Shown: positions 24,522-34,153, numbered from the stretch's first letter. The stretch: DNA of 51,343 nt from Gammaproteobacteria bacterium UBA5078 (GCA_002416505.1 DIAM01000012.1:185393-236735), one strand, 5' to 3'. Numbers and translations: made by a program. The notes: generated from the sequence alone by a model not told the origin.

Positions 24522-27215
24522 ATGAGTCAGTTAAAAGAAGATCTTAACCCTACAGAAACCAGAGAATGGCTCGATGCGCTCGGCTCGATAATCGATCAAG
24601 AAGGCCTAGAGCGCGCGCATTTTATCTTGGGCAGACTCGCTGAGGAGGCTACCCGCAACACGCAATCGCTTCCCTATTCCGTTGTCACTACCCCCTACCG
24701 CAATTCTATTTCGACCCTCGAAGAAGACAAGATGCCTGGCGACATGTTCATGGAACGCCAGATTCGCGGCATTATTCGCTGGAATGCCTTGGCTATGGTC
24801 ATGCGCGCCGGCAAGAAGCCAGGCGCCGAGCTCGGTGGTCATATCTCCACTTTCTCGTCTGCGGCCACGCTCTACGACGTGGGTTTCAACTACTTCTTCC
24901 GAGGGGCGAGCGAGGAGCACGGCGGCGATCTGATCTACTTCCAAGGCCACTCCTCCCCTGGCATCTACTCGCGCTCCTTCGTCGAAGGACGCCTGAGTGC
25001 AGAACAGCTCGATAACTTCCGCCAAGAAGTCGATGGCAAAGGCTTGTCCTCGTATCCTCACCCTTGGTTGATGCCCGATTATTGGCAGTTCCCAACGGTG
25101 TCCATGGGTCTAGGCCCTATCGCCGCGATCTACCAAGCCCATGTCATGAAGTATCTGACTAGCCGTGGCTTGATGGACAACAGCGATCGCAAAGTATGGG
25201 CCTTCCTTGGGGACGGCGAGACGGATGAACCAGAATCATTGGGCGCGATCGGCAAAGCTGGCCGCGAGAAGCTCGACAACCTGATCTTCGTGATCAACTG
25301 TAACCTGCAGCGTCTAGATGGCCCAGTACGCGGTAATGGCAAGGTGATTCAAGAGCTGGAAGGGATCTTCCGCGGCGCAGGCTGGAACGTCATCAAAGTC
25401 GTGTGGGGGCGTCACTGGGATGCCCTGCTGGCCGCAGATAAAGATGGCCTATTGCAACAGCGTATGGACGAAGTGGTCGATGGCGAGTACATCAACTACT
25501 GGGATCGCGGCGGTGCCTACACGCGTGAACACTTCTTCGGCAAGAGCCCTGAGCTACTCAAGATGGTCGAGCATCTGTCCGACGACGACATCATGAAACT
25601 CAACCGCGGTGGTCATGATCCATTCAAGGTCTATGCCGCCTATGCACAGGCTGCTAAGCCTAACGGCAAGCCTACGGTTATTCTGGCCAAGACGGTCAAG
25701 GGTTATGCCTTCGGTGCAAGCGCCGAGGCGCAGAATGTCACTCACTCCGTTAAGAAACTCGATATCGAGGGCCTGAAGACCTTCCGCGATCGTTTCAATA
25801 TTCCAATTTCTGACGATAAATTGGAATCGGTACCCTATTACCGTCCGGCTGAAGACAGCCTCGAGATGGCCTATCTGCGCAAGAAGCGCGCAGCGCTTGG
25901 CGGGCCGGTTCCATCGCGTCGCAAAGATTCCAAACCGCTCAAGGTGCCGGGTCTCGACGCGTTCGCAGCTCAGCTGCAGAGCACTAAGGATCGTGAGATC
26001 TCCACGACCATGGCCTTCGTGCGCATGCTGACCACGCTTTGTAAGGATAAAGAGATTGGGCAGCGTATCGTGCCGATCGTGCCAGACGAGGCGCGTACCT
26101 TCGGTATGGAAGGCATGTTCCGTCAGATCGGTATTTACTCCTCTGCGGGGCAACTGTACGAGCCAGTCGACTCCAAACAGGTCATGTATTACCGCGAAGA
26201 CAAGAAGGGTCAGATGCTGGAAGAGGGCATCACCGAGGCAGGCGCATTCTCCGCGTGGCTTGCAGCAGCAACGTCTTACAGCGTCAATGACTATCCATTA
26301 GTGCCGTTCTATATTTACTACTCAATGTTCGGTTTCCAGCGCATCGGAGACTTGGCGTGGGCAGCGGGAGACTCGCAGGCGCGTGGTTTCCTGATCGGCG
26401 CTACCGCTGGTCGCACCACGTTGAATGGTGAAGGCTTGCAGCATCAGGACGGCCACAGCCACCTGCTGGCATCGACCATCCCGAACTGTGTGAGCTATGA
26501 CGCGACTTATTCCTATGAGCTCGCCGTCATCATTCAAGATGGCATGCGTCGCATGTATGAGGAGCGCGAGTCGGTCTACTACTACATCACGACGATGAAC
26601 GAGAACTACACCCACCCGGAGATGCCGAAGGGCGCCGAAGAGGGCATCATCAAAGGCATGTACTTGCTGGAAGATGGCAGCAGTAAAGAGTATAAAGTGC
26701 AGGGCAAGGCGGCGAGCAAAGACACAGTGCGACTGCTGGGGAGTGGCACGATTCTGCGCGAAGTGCGCGCGGCGGCCAAGATCCTGCGTGATGAATATAA
26801 GGTGAACGTGGATGTGTGGAGCGTTACTAGCTTCAATGAACTGCGCAGGGATGGCCTGTCCACCTCGCGCTGGAACATGATGCATCCAACCAAGAAGGCG
26901 AAAGAGAGCTACGTGCACAAGTGCCTGTCTTCTGTCTCCGGTCCGGTTATCGTGTCGACCGACTACATGAAAGTGCATGCGGATCAGATTCGTGAGTTCG
27001 TTCCTGACACTTATCGAGTGTTAGGCACTGACGGTTTCGGACGCAGCGATACACGTGAGAACCTCCGCTATTTCTTCGAGGTGGATTACCGCTTCGTAGT
27101 ACTTGCTGCACTCACGGAGCTAAAAGAACGTGGGGTTGTGACGGCGGAAACGATTGCGAAGGCCATGAAGTCTATGGACCTGATCCAAGACAAAATCGAT
27201 CCACTCACGATGTAA
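24522..27215 (+). CDS. aceE: pyruvate dehydrogenase E1 component (homodimeric type)
   Basis: AceE decarboxylates pyruvate with thiamine diphosphate and passes the acetyl group to lipoyl-E2. The 897-residue size and sequence fit the homodimeric proteobacterial E1 (DIDPxETREWLDAL-like start, then GHISTFSSAATLYDVGFNYFFRG). The thiamine-diphosphate motif GDGETDEPESLGAIGKAGREKLDNLIFVINCN starts at residue 230. Later motifs include EAGAFSAWLAAATSY, GEGLQHQDGHSH and LGTDGFGRSDTRENLR. aceF follows after 63 bases. No lpd (E3) gene follows, so E3 must be encoded elsewhere. Confidence 0.97.
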   Translation: MSQLKEDLNPTETREWLDALGSIIDQEGLERAHFILGRLAEEATRNTQSLPYSVVTTPYRNSISTLEEDKMPGDMFMERQIRGIIRWNALAMVMRAGKKPGAELGGHISTFSSAATLYDVGFNYFFRGASEEHGGDLIYFQGHSSPGIYSRSFVEGRLSAEQLDNFRQEVDGKGLSSYPHPWLMPDYWQFPTVSMGLGPIAAIYQAHVMKYLTSRGLMDNSDRKVWAFLGDGETDEPESLGAIGKAGREKLDNLIFVINCNLQRLDGPVRGNGKVIQELEGIFRGAGWNVIKVVWGRHWDALLAADKDGLLQQRMDEVVDGEYINYWDRGGAYTREHFFGKSPELLKMVEHLSDDDIMKLNRGGHDPFKVYAAYAQAAKPNGKPTVILAKTVKGYAFGASAEAQNVTHSVKKLDIEGLKTFRDRFNIPISDDKLESVPYYRPAEDSLEMAYLRKKRAALGGPVPSRRKDSKPLKVPGLDAFAAQLQSTKDREISTTMAFVRMLTTLCKDKEIGQRIVPIVPDEARTFGMEGMFRQIGIYSSAGQLYEPVDSKQVMYYREDKKGQMLEEGITEAGAFSAWLAAATSYSVNDYPLVPFYIYYSMFGFQRIGDLAWAAGDSQARGFLIGATAGRTTLNGEGLQHQDGHSHLLASTIPNCVSYDATYSYELAVIIQDGMRRMYEERESVYYYITTMNENYTHPEMPKGAEEGIIKGMYLLEDGSSKEYKVQGKAASKDTVRLLGSGTILREVRAAAKILRDEYKVNVDVWSVTSFNELRRDGLSTSRWNMMHPTKKAKESYVHKCLSSVSGPVIVSTDYMKVHADQIREFVPDTYRVLGTDGFGRSDTRENLRYFFEVDYRFVVLAALTELKERGVVTAETIAKAMKSMDLIQDKIDPLTM

Positions 27216-27278
27216 TAGATTCGCTCAATAAAAACATCGCTCAATGAAAAGATTGAGAATATTCAGGAGCATTTATCA

Positions 27279-28907
27279 GTGCCAGTTAAAAGCATAAAAG
27301 TACCGAATCTTGGCGATTCGAAGGACGTCGAGGTCATTGAGATTCTCGTGTCGGTTGGCCAGAGCGTTAGCGAGAACGATTCGTTAATGGTGTTGGAGAG
27401 TGATAAGGCCGCGATGGAGATTCCATCTCCAAAGAGCGGCGTGGTGAAGAGCATTTCCATCAAGCTTGGCGATCAAGTCTCCGAAGGCGATGTCATTCTC
27501 GAGCTCGAGGTAGAGGGCGAGGCTGCGGCTGAGTCTGCTCCCGAGCCTGCGCCAGCCGCGAAGAGTGAGCCTGCGCCAGCACCGAAAGAGGACAAGCCAG
27601 CGGCAAGTGCCTCTGCTAGCGCCAGTGTCGAGACTGTCGAGGTGCCTGATCTAGGCGGCGACAGCGATGTCGAAGTCATCGAGATCCATGTCAAGGTCGG
27701 CGATAGTGTCAATGCAGAGGATGCGTTAATCACATTGGAGTCAGACAAGGCTGCAATGGAAATCCCGTCTCCGAAGGGCGGCGAGGTTAAGGCGCTTAAA
27801 CTGAAGGTAGGCGACAAAGTCTCAAAGGGCTCCGCTATTCTCGAACTGCTAGTGGGCGCTGCTGAGCAAGGTGCGGCGAGTGCGCCAGCACCAGCACCAG
27901 CACCAGCCGCGGCACAACAGGACAGCGCGAAGAAAGAGGCCTCGCCTGCGCCGCAAGCACCAGCGCCGAGCCCTGCACCTAGCGCCGCGCCTGCAGCGGC
28001 TAGTGGCACGGACGTCTATGCCGGACCAGCCGTGCGTAAACTCGCGCGCGAGCTCGGGGTAGATCTTGTGCAAGTGCCGGGAACCGGCGCAAAGAACCGC
28101 ATCCTGAAAGAAGATATACATGCCTATGTGAAGACACGCATGCAAGCTCCCGCGGCGGCAAGCGGCGGGGCGACTATCGCATCCGTGCCCGATATCGACT
28201 TCAGTCAATTCGGCGAGATCGAACAGATCGCAATGAGCAAGCTGCACAAGGTGACCGCGCTCAATATGCAACGCAATTGGGCATCGGTGCCTCATGTCAC
28301 GCAATTCAATGATGCCGATATTACCGATCTCGAGAAATTCCGTGCCGATATGCGCGGCGAGGCAGATAAGAAGGGCGTCAAGCTGACCTTCCTGCCCTTC
28401 CTATTGAAGGCCTGCGCTAAGGTGTTGGAAGAGTATCCACAGTTTAATGTCTCTTTACACTCCTCTGGCGAGTACCTGATTCAGAAGCGCTATATTAATA
28501 TCGGTATCGCTGTAGCGACTGATGCTGGCTTGATGGTGCCGGTGCTACGTGATGTCGATAAGAAGTCGATCTGGGAGTTGGCCGCAGAGGTCATCACGCT
28601 CAGTGACAAGGCGAAGAATCGTCGCCTCACTAAAGAAGAGATGCAGGGCGCTTGCTTCACCATCTCTAGCCTCGGCGCGCTAGGCGGAACCGGCTTTACG
28701 CCTATCGTCAACGCGCCCGAAGTGGCAATCCTGGGTGTTTCGAAGACACAGGTCAAACCCGTGTATATCGATGGAAAGTTTGAGCCAAGACAGATGTTGC
28801 CACTGGCGCTTTCTTACGATCACCGCGCGGTGAACGGCTTAGACGGTGGCTTGTTCGCGACTTATCTCGCGAAGTTGCTCGGCGATATTCGACTGCTCGT
28901 ATTGTAA
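27279..28907 (+). CDS. aceF: dihydrolipoamide acetyltransferase, E2 of pyruvate dehydrogenase
   Basis: E2 forms the core of the complex and transfers acetyl groups to CoA. The 542-residue protein has two lipoyl domains with lipoylated lysines at about K43 and K157 (both in ESDKAAMEIPSP). Ala/Pro-rich hinges join them, and a peripheral subunit-binding domain sits near 247-287 (AGPAVRKLARELGVDL...GRILKEDI-like). The catalytic domain ends with SYDHRAVNGLDGG (H515 and Asp). The start is a GTG at 27279 with AGGAG 8 bases upstream. E. coli has three lipoyl domains; two is common in other gammaproteobacteria. Confidence 0.96.
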   Translation: MPVKSIKVPNLGDSKDVEVIEILVSVGQSVSENDSLMVLESDKAAMEIPSPKSGVVKSISIKLGDQVSEGDVILELEVEGEAAAESAPEPAPAAKSEPAPAPKEDKPAASASASASVETVEVPDLGGDSDVEVIEIHVKVGDSVNAEDALITLESDKAAMEIPSPKGGEVKALKLKVGDKVSKGSAILELLVGAAEQGAASAPAPAPAPAAAQQDSAKKEASPAPQAPAPSPAPSAAPAAASGTDVYAGPAVRKLARELGVDLVQVPGTGAKNRILKEDIHAYVKTRMQAPAAASGGATIASVPDIDFSQFGEIEQIAMSKLHKVTALNMQRNWASVPHVTQFNDADITDLEKFRADMRGEADKKGVKLTFLPFLLKACAKVLEEYPQFNVSLHSSGEYLIQKRYINIGIAVATDAGLMVPVLRDVDKKSIWELAAEVITLSDKAKNRRLTKEEMQGACFTISSLGALGGTGFTPIVNAPEVAILGVSKTQVKPVYIDGKFEPRQMLPLALSYDHRAVNGLDGGLFATYLAKLLGDIRLLVL

Positions 28908-28918
28908 GCGATGAATTT

Positions 28919-28952
28919 CCTGCCCCGGTATCAATCGGGGCAGGAAGTGTTT
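28919..28952. terminator. terminator hairpin after aceF
   Basis: CCTGCCCCG (28919-28927) pairs perfectly with CGGGGCAGG (28936-28944) around an 8-base loop, followed by a short TGTTTTA stretch. It lies between the convergent aceF and ABC-ATPase genes. Confidence 0.75.
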
Positions 28953-29740
28953 TAGGCGGGGAAAAATACCGCTCTACCTTCTAGCTCTATCCTTCTGATC
29001 TCACAGGCATACGCACGGCTCAGATGTTCCTGTGTCAGCACCTGTGCGCAAGTTCCCAGCACAAATTCTCCGTCGCCTAGTAGCAATAGAATACGATCGC
29101 AAAACCTCGCGGCGAGATTGATGTCATGAGTCGCCATGCATAGGCCTGCCCCTTGTTCGAGGACGTGGGAGCGCAGTAGTTTGAGCGATTGCACCTGATA
29201 GGCGATATCCAAATGATTGCCCGGTTCGTCGAGCAAGAAGAGGCGCGGCTGTTGCGTCAGCAGCGTGGCAATGGCGAGTCTTTGCCGTTCGCCACCGGAG
29301 AGAGTATTGACCTCGCGTTGCGCGAAATCGGCGATGCCCATCGCGGCGAGCGCGTCGCGGGCGATCTGTTCGTCCTGAGCATCTTCCCACTGCCAGTCTG
29401 CCAAGTGTGGATGACGGCCAATCAGGGCGGTCTCTAACACCGTGCTTGGCATGATGTCCTGCGTGCTCTGAAAGAGAATGCCGAGTTGCGTCGCCAGTGC
29501 CTTTCTGGACCATGCGTTTAAGAGTTTTCCCTCCAGCAGAATCTCGCCATGCTCGGCGCTACGGAACTGCATGAGTGTGTGCAGCAGTGTGGTCTTGCCC
29601 GTGCCGTTCTGGCCGAGAATGCCGACACACTGACCTGGAGCGATATGCAAATTCAGCTTCTTGCAGATCGCTCTACCCGCGATGCTTAAGGTGAGATCGC
29701 GAGTCTCTAGTATGAGATCACTGTTTGTCGTCGATAACAT
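28952..29740 (-). CDS. ABC transporter ATP-binding protein, FecE/BtuD type
   Basis: This is the ATPase of an importer for an iron-chelate, haem or cobalamin-type substrate. The roughly 262-residue protein has Walker A GQNGTGKTT, Q-loop FQSTQD, signature LSGGERQR, Walker B LFLLDEPGNHLD and the switch His in CMATHDINLA. Two starts are adjacent, a GTG at 29743 that overlaps the permease stop and an ATG at 29740; either would be translationally coupled. No substrate-binding protein or TonB-dependent receptor is in the window, so the substrate stays open. Confidence 0.88.
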   Translation of the reverse strand: MLSTTNSDLILETRDLTLSIAGRAICKKLNLHIAPGQCVGILGQNGTGKTTLLHTLMQFRSAEHGEILLEGKLLNAWSRKALATQLGILFQSTQDIMPSTVLETALIGRHPHLADWQWEDAQDEQIARDALAAMGIADFAQREVNTLSGGERQRLAIATLLTQQPRLFLLDEPGNHLDIAYQVQSLKLLRSHVLEQGAGLCMATHDINLAARFCDRILLLLGDGEFVLGTCAQVLTQEHLSRAYACEIRRIELEGRAVFFPA

Positions 29741-29742
29741 CA

Positions 29743-30732
29743 CTACTCTCGAATCCGCTTGCCAGTGTGGCGCAGGATTATCAGGAACACGGGGACTCCA
29801 ATGACCGCGGTTACGACTCCGACGGGCAGTTGCTGTGGCGCGATCACGGTGCGTGCGAAGCTGTCCGCAATCATCAGGAAGTTGCCACCCAAGAGTAGGG
29901 CTGCGGGTATCAAGACGCGGTGATCGCGCGCCCCCAATAATCTCAGCATATGGGGGATAACGAGCCCAACAAAACCGATGGTGCCCGCAATCGAAACCGC
30001 GCAGGCGGTGAGGACTGAGGCGGTGAAATAGAGGATTAGTTTAAGCCGCGGGACATTGACGCCGAGCGCTGCAGCCTGCAGGTCTCCTCTACTGAGCACA
30101 TTGAGTGACCGGGCAAAATACATCATGGTCAAGAGGCCGAGGACGAGAATCGAGATGCTGAAAAAGCCTGCCCTGCTCACACTCAGATCCCCCATCAGCC
30201 AGAACAACATGCTGTAAACGCTGTTATTGGCGCTGGTGGTCAAGAGGATATTGATAACGGCGCCCCAGCCCGCCGAGACCACGATGCCTGTTAACAGTAA
30301 TCTAGTAGCCGACCAGTTGTGGCTGGAACGTGCCAAACCAAACACGATCACAATGGACAGTAATGCACCGAAGAAGGCTGCGTAGGAGATCCAATAGCCG
30401 CCGAGGCCTAGGGAGATCGCGGTGAGGGCGGCGACGGCTGCGCCGCCAGATATGCCGAGAATATAGGGGTCTGCGAGGGGGTTGCGCAGCAGTACCTGCA
30501 TGATGACCCCAGACATGGCCAAGAGCGCGCCGGTGACGAAAGCGGCGACACTGCGTGGGATACGCAGCTCATAGAGAATCTGTTGTTCAAGGCCTAGGCT
30601 CGGGCTGAGAAACTGTGCGATAACCTCGCGAAAACCAAGTTGAGAGCTGCCACTGCTGAAGGAGATTAAAAAGCCGAGCAGAGTCAGCGCCAACAACAGG
30701 ACTAGCAATACGATTTGTTGGCGTTGAATCAA
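29743..30732 (-). CDS. ABC transporter permease, FecCD/BtuC family
   Basis: The 329-residue polytopic protein has the family pattern: LRIPRSVAAFVTGALLAMSGVIMQVLLRNPLADPYILGISGGA, then GWGAVINIL, GFVGLVIPHMLRLLGARDHRVLIP and the C-terminal LPVGVVTAVIGVPVFLIILRHTGKR. About nine to ten membrane helices are expected. It is the membrane partner of the ATPase gene that starts at its stop codon. FecCD-type permeases carry siderophores, haem or vitamin B12. Confidence 0.9.
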   Translation of the reverse strand: MIQRQQIVLLVLLLALTLLGFLISFSSGSSQLGFREVIAQFLSPSLGLEQQILYELRIPRSVAAFVTGALLAMSGVIMQVLLRNPLADPYILGISGGAAVAALTAISLGLGGYWISYAAFFGALLSIVIVFGLARSSHNWSATRLLLTGIVVSAGWGAVINILLTTSANNSVYSMLFWLMGDLSVSRAGFFSISILVLGLLTMMYFARSLNVLSRGDLQAAALGVNVPRLKLILYFTASVLTACAVSIAGTIGFVGLVIPHMLRLLGARDHRVLIPAALLLGGNFLMIADSFARTVIAPQQLPVGVVTAVIGVPVFLIILRHTGKRIRE

Positions 30733-30746
30733 TGTTGGGTTTTCTC

Positions 30747-32450
30747 CTAGTTCACTGGGAACTGCGTAGCTTGTCCGGCTACTACGTAGCAGCTAACAAA
30801 CAGCGCGTTAATAAACGCACCGGGCAAGTAGCTGGCTGTGCGTCGATAGGTATAAGTACTGACCACGCCCACTATCGTGAGCAGGGGCACGAATTGTAGC
30901 ATGACGATGGTGTTCAGCGGCTGGGCAGGCGTTAACAGGAAACCGGTTAGGAACAGGCTGCCATACTGCAAAATCAGGAAGACGAGGAAGCCACCCATCA
31001 GGGCCAGTATATTGCTCGCGTATTGCTTCGCGGGGGAGTCACCGGCTACCGAGAGTCCGCCATGCAACGCGCGCAGTGCAAGGAGGAAGAACAGCGTAAA
31101 GGGCAGCAGATATACGAGCATGATCTGGAACTGCATCAGGTTCAACGGCTTGATGCCAACGAACCAGAAGCGGAAATCGATCTGGAAAAAGAAGTCGGCC
31201 AGCAACACGGCGCTATAGCCGCTGGCGATCGTCGCGACACTGATGAGCAGCATCTTGCCGATAGCATTGGAGAAACTCACCGCCTGTGCGCGGATGATGA
31301 AACCGATTGCCGTAAACAGGATGCCGTTCATGACGCCCCAGAAGGCGACTTGGCTACTTATAGACTGCGGGAGCAGCGCAGAGACGCCTAGAAGCTGACC
31401 TCCCCAACCCATGAACGGGTAGAAGGTAGCGACCGGGATAATGGCGCTCAGGGCCGCTACGAGCCACCAGCGCTTGTCGCGCTGGGTATAGGCAAAGCTG
31501 TTGGGGCTGACAGCCAAGCTGGCGAAGCTTGGCATTCCTAGCAGGGCGTTGAAGCTACCGCATAGCAGTAGGACGAAGCCGATCATCGCGATGAGGGTGC
31601 CGAGCTCTTTATACATCCAGATCTGGTCGTCGGCCGGCAGGGCGGTGCCGCCTTCGAGCGTCTGGGCAAACCAATCCAGAGAATGGCCAATTGCGGTGCG
31701 GGAGATGTGGTCGCCAGGATGGGTGACGGGAGGCGAATACAGCACTCGCGCAGTGCCGGCGTCGATATCGCCGTAGACTTGCCCGATGTTCACTGCCGTA
31801 GCGCTGCCGAACATGGTCTTCAGGTTGGCGCTGTCCTTGGCATCGCTGCCCTTAGGGACTTGCCACATCGACGCCGAGAACTCGTCGAATTGAGAATAGA
31901 CCACGGCGACGTTGCGCGGCCATTGTGGCGTGCCAGGGGCGGAGCGTCCGCCTCCAACACTGGAGCCTTCCAAAACCATCGCTTTGTAATCATCGGGGTA
32001 GGCCGACGCGGCGGCGAGTATCGTCCACCCGCCCATCGAGTGGCCCTCGAGCCCTATGTTGTCCTTGTCGACGATGTCCAAGCTGCGCAGGTAGGCGAGC
32101 CCGGCGGGGCCGCCAAAGCCATTGGCGAATGCCGGGGCGTCCGAATAACCGTGTCCCGCCTGATCCATCGCCAGCACCACGTAGCCACGGCGCGCAAACT
32201 CGATCGCGAACCCGGATTGCACTTCGCGGGAGTTGATATAGCCATGTACCGCGAGTATGCCGGGGGCGGGCGTAGCCGCAGTGACGCCGGGAGGAATATA
32301 GAGATAAGCGGCGAGCACATGGCCATCGGCACCGTTGAAGCGCACATCCTTGATGCGGATATCCCCGGATGTCTGAATAGAGTGGGCCAAGACCGAGCCG
32401 ATCAGGATGATGATCCAGCCGAGGAGGAAGCTACGCCATTGCTTTTGCAT
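30747..32450 (-). CDS. membrane-bound alpha/beta hydrolase with multi-helix C-terminal domain
   Basis: The first part is an extracytoplasmic alpha/beta hydrolase: a membrane anchor (SFLLGWIIILIGSVLAHSI), then VRFNGADGHVLAAYLYIPPG, ILAVHGYINS (oxyanion region) and the nucleophile elbow LEGHSMGGW. The second half (from about residue 290) has eight or so hydrophobic helices. The frame is open to 32528, but the ATG at 32450 with an AGGA site starts directly before the anchor and gives 567 residues. Esterase- or peptidase-like action on an unknown substrate at the outer face is inferred. It lies 14 bases upstream of the ABC permease, so the three genes may form one operon. Confidence 0.75.
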   Translation of the reverse strand: MQKQWRSFLLGWIIILIGSVLAHSIQTSGDIRIKDVRFNGADGHVLAAYLYIPPGVTAATPAPGILAVHGYINSREVQSGFAIEFARRGYVVLAMDQAGHGYSDAPAFANGFGGPAGLAYLRSLDIVDKDNIGLEGHSMGGWTILAAASAYPDDYKAMVLEGSSVGGGRSAPGTPQWPRNVAVVYSQFDEFSASMWQVPKGSDAKDSANLKTMFGSATAVNIGQVYGDIDAGTARVLYSPPVTHPGDHISRTAIGHSLDWFAQTLEGGTALPADDQIWMYKELGTLIAMIGFVLLLCGSFNALLGMPSFASLAVSPNSFAYTQRDKRWWLVAALSAIIPVATFYPFMGWGGQLLGVSALLPQSISSQVAFWGVMNGILFTAIGFIIRAQAVSFSNAIGKMLLISVATIASGYSAVLLADFFFQIDFRFWFVGIKPLNLMQFQIMLVYLLPFTLFFLLALRALHGGLSVAGDSPAKQYASNILALMGGFLVFLILQYGSLFLTGFLLTPAQPLNTIVMLQFVPLLTIVGVVSTYTYRRTASYLPGAFINALFVSCYVVAGQATQFPVN

Positions 32451-32528
32451 TTTATTATTGTCCTGTATTGGCAAGCGGGTTTCTTTAAGGGGCGCAGGAA
32501 TGTTAAGGGATAGTGGGAGGCGCTGCAA

Positions 32529-33500
32529 TCAATCGCGAGCGCGTTGTGCGATGGCGTTGAAGCTGCTCAGAACGGCGTCATTGAGAGGACAGTCTCGGTT
32601 TGCTAGCCGCGCCAATTCGCTCAGATAGCCGTTGAAGTAGGCAATCTCTGTTGGCCGAGCGTTGTGTACGTCCTGCAGTGTCGAGGAATAATTCTGCGCG
32701 GTGGCCGCTAAGACGGTCTCGACCCTTGCCAACACATTCAAGGGCTGGGGGCATTGCGCGACCGTGAGCATGATGCGCTCGATCTCGCCGCACAGATCGC
32801 GCAGCTGAGCAGCGGCTACAGGCAGCGTCAGCAACTCGCCGTTGCGACAGTCGTGGATTACAGTCAGTGCATTGATGGCACAGTTGACGGCAAACTTCGT
32901 CCATAGACGGCCTGTGATATCGCTATCCCACTGGATGTTCATAGATGCGCTAGGCAGGCTATCGAGCAAGCTCGAACGCTCATCGATAGCGGCGAGCTTG
33001 CCGCCGTTCAGTGAGCCTAGGTGCGCCTGGCCATGGCCGGCGTGGACTACGCTGTAGTCACTGCGCAGATATGCGCCATGACTCGTGCTCAAACAATACA
33101 GCGCCAATGCCGGTAGGCACTCGGCGATGGTTCGCTGGGCCTTTATCCCGTTCTGTACGAGCAGCACCTGCGCGTCGGCGTGCAGTAGAGGCGCAACGCT
33201 TAGCAATGCCGGCAAGGCGTCTTGTGCTTTGGTGCATAGCAATAGCTTATCGATTTGGCCTGGCGAGTGCGCGATTGTCGAGGTGCCGACAGGCACGAGT
33301 GTCTCGGCACCATCGCTTTCGAGTAGCACGCCTCCAATCCGCTGCCAGCGTGCTAGGGCAGCCTCATCGCGCAGGAGTAGGGTGGCAGGCTGCGCAATGC
33401 GCTTGCCTAGTTCGCTGCGCTGGGCATGCTGCCATATCCGCGCGGCCCAGAGGCAGCCCATGGCGCCGGCGCCGAGGATATGCCAGCCAGTCGCTCGAAT
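32529..33500 (-). CDS. 2-dehydropantoate 2-reductase-like protein (PanE/ApbA family), unusual start
   Basis: PanE-type enzymes reduce ketopantoate to pantoate with NADPH in CoA synthesis, though many family members have other substrates. Downstream of the nucleotide fold the protein shows LLCTKAQDALPALLSVAPLL, VLLVQNGI, TSHGAY, LWTKFAVNCAINALTVIHDCRNGEL and ENVHNARPTEI-like stretches (QDVHNARPTEIAYFNGYL). The first ordinary ATG (33459-33461) lies inside the dinucleotide-binding loop, removing its first strand. The bases just upstream encode the missing WHILGAGAMG in frame, but no ATG, GTG or TTG occurs before the in-frame TGA at 33558-33560. The end given here is an ATT codon at 33498-33500; the exact start is uncertain. 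Confidence 0.72.
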   Translation of the reverse strand: MRATGWHILGAGAMGCLWAARIWQHAQRSELGKRIAQPATLLLRDEAALARWQRIGGVLLESDGAETLVPVGTSTIAHSPGQIDKLLLCTKAQDALPALLSVAPLLHADAQVLLVQNGIKAQRTIAECLPALALYCLSTSHGAYLRSDYSVVHAGHGQAHLGSLNGGKLAAIDERSSLLDSLPSASMNIQWDSDITGRLWTKFAVNCAINALTVIHDCRNGELLTLPVAAAQLRDLCGEIERIMLTVAQCPQPLNVLARVETVLAATAQNYSSTLQDVHNARPTEIAYFNGYLSELARLANRDCPLNDAVLSSFNAIAQRARD

Positions 33501-33640
33501 ATTGGGTCTATGTTCGATTGTGTGATGCTCCCGTGCGATTTGCTCAGTCGCTATGATTCACCATCTTCTCCCGCAGTGGTAGTATGGCGCGCAGTGTTTT
33601 TCGGTTTTTGCCTGCCTGTGTGCAAGAAGAGGTTCTTATT

Positions 33641-34123
33641 ATGCCAACGTTCGATATCGTGTCAGAAGTGGATATGCCTGAAGTGAATAACGCGCTGGAT
33701 CAGGCGCGCCGAGAGGTCAGTACCCGATTTGATTTTAAGGGGGTAGATGCAAGCTTCGAGATCGCAGACAAGGAGATCACCCTGACCGCCGAATCTGATT
33801 TCCAGTTGGAGCAGATGCTGGACATACTCAAAGGCAAAATGGTTAAGCGCAATGTCGACGTGAAGTCACTAGAGGTCGGAGACGCCAAGCAGTCGGGCAA
33901 GCAGGCCCTGCAGGTCGTGACGATCCAGCAGGGTATCGAAGCCGACGTCGCTCGCAAGGTCGTGAAGATGATCAAGGAATCGAAGGCGAAAGTGCAAACC
34001 GCGATACAGGGCGAAAAATTGCGCGTCACCGGTAAAAAGCGTGATGACTTGCAAGAGGTCATCGCACTGCTGCGCGATGCCAAGCTTGAGGTACCCTTGC
34101 AGTTTAATAATTTCAGAGACTGA
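33641..34123 (+). CDS. yajQ: YajQ-family nucleotide/cyclic di-GMP-binding protein
   Basis: The 160-residue protein from the ATG at 33641 (AGAGG upstream) starts MPTFDIVSEVDMPEVNNALDQ and matches YajQ along its length (RFDFKG, ITLTAESDFQLEQMLDIL, VTIQQGIEADVARKVVKMIKESKAKVQTAIQG, VTGKKRDDLQEVI). YajQ relatives bind cyclic di-GMP in Xanthomonas and nucleotides or RNA elsewhere. The frame is open upstream to 33584 but the upstream codons are not conserved. It precedes the AmpG-like permease by 30 bases. Confidence 0.93.
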   Translation: MPTFDIVSEVDMPEVNNALDQARREVSTRFDFKGVDASFEIADKEITLTAESDFQLEQMLDILKGKMVKRNVDVKSLEVGDAKQSGKQALQVVTIQQGIEADVARKVVKMIKESKAKVQTAIQGEKLRVTGKKRDDLQEVIALLRDAKLEVPLQFNNFRD

Positions 34124-34153
34124 GCGCATAAGCTCCCAAACGATAGGGTTTCC

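Noticed and set aside
27867..28010. Repeat array in the Ala/Pro-rich part of aceF, which also gives long frames on the other strand
   Set aside because: This is the usual low-complexity hinge between lipoyl and binding domains; the opposite-strand frames are compositional artefacts.
31023..32513. Long plus-strand open frames opposite the alpha/beta hydrolase
   Set aside because: They are shadows of the minus-strand gene, with Arg/Gly-rich composition and no recognisable domain.
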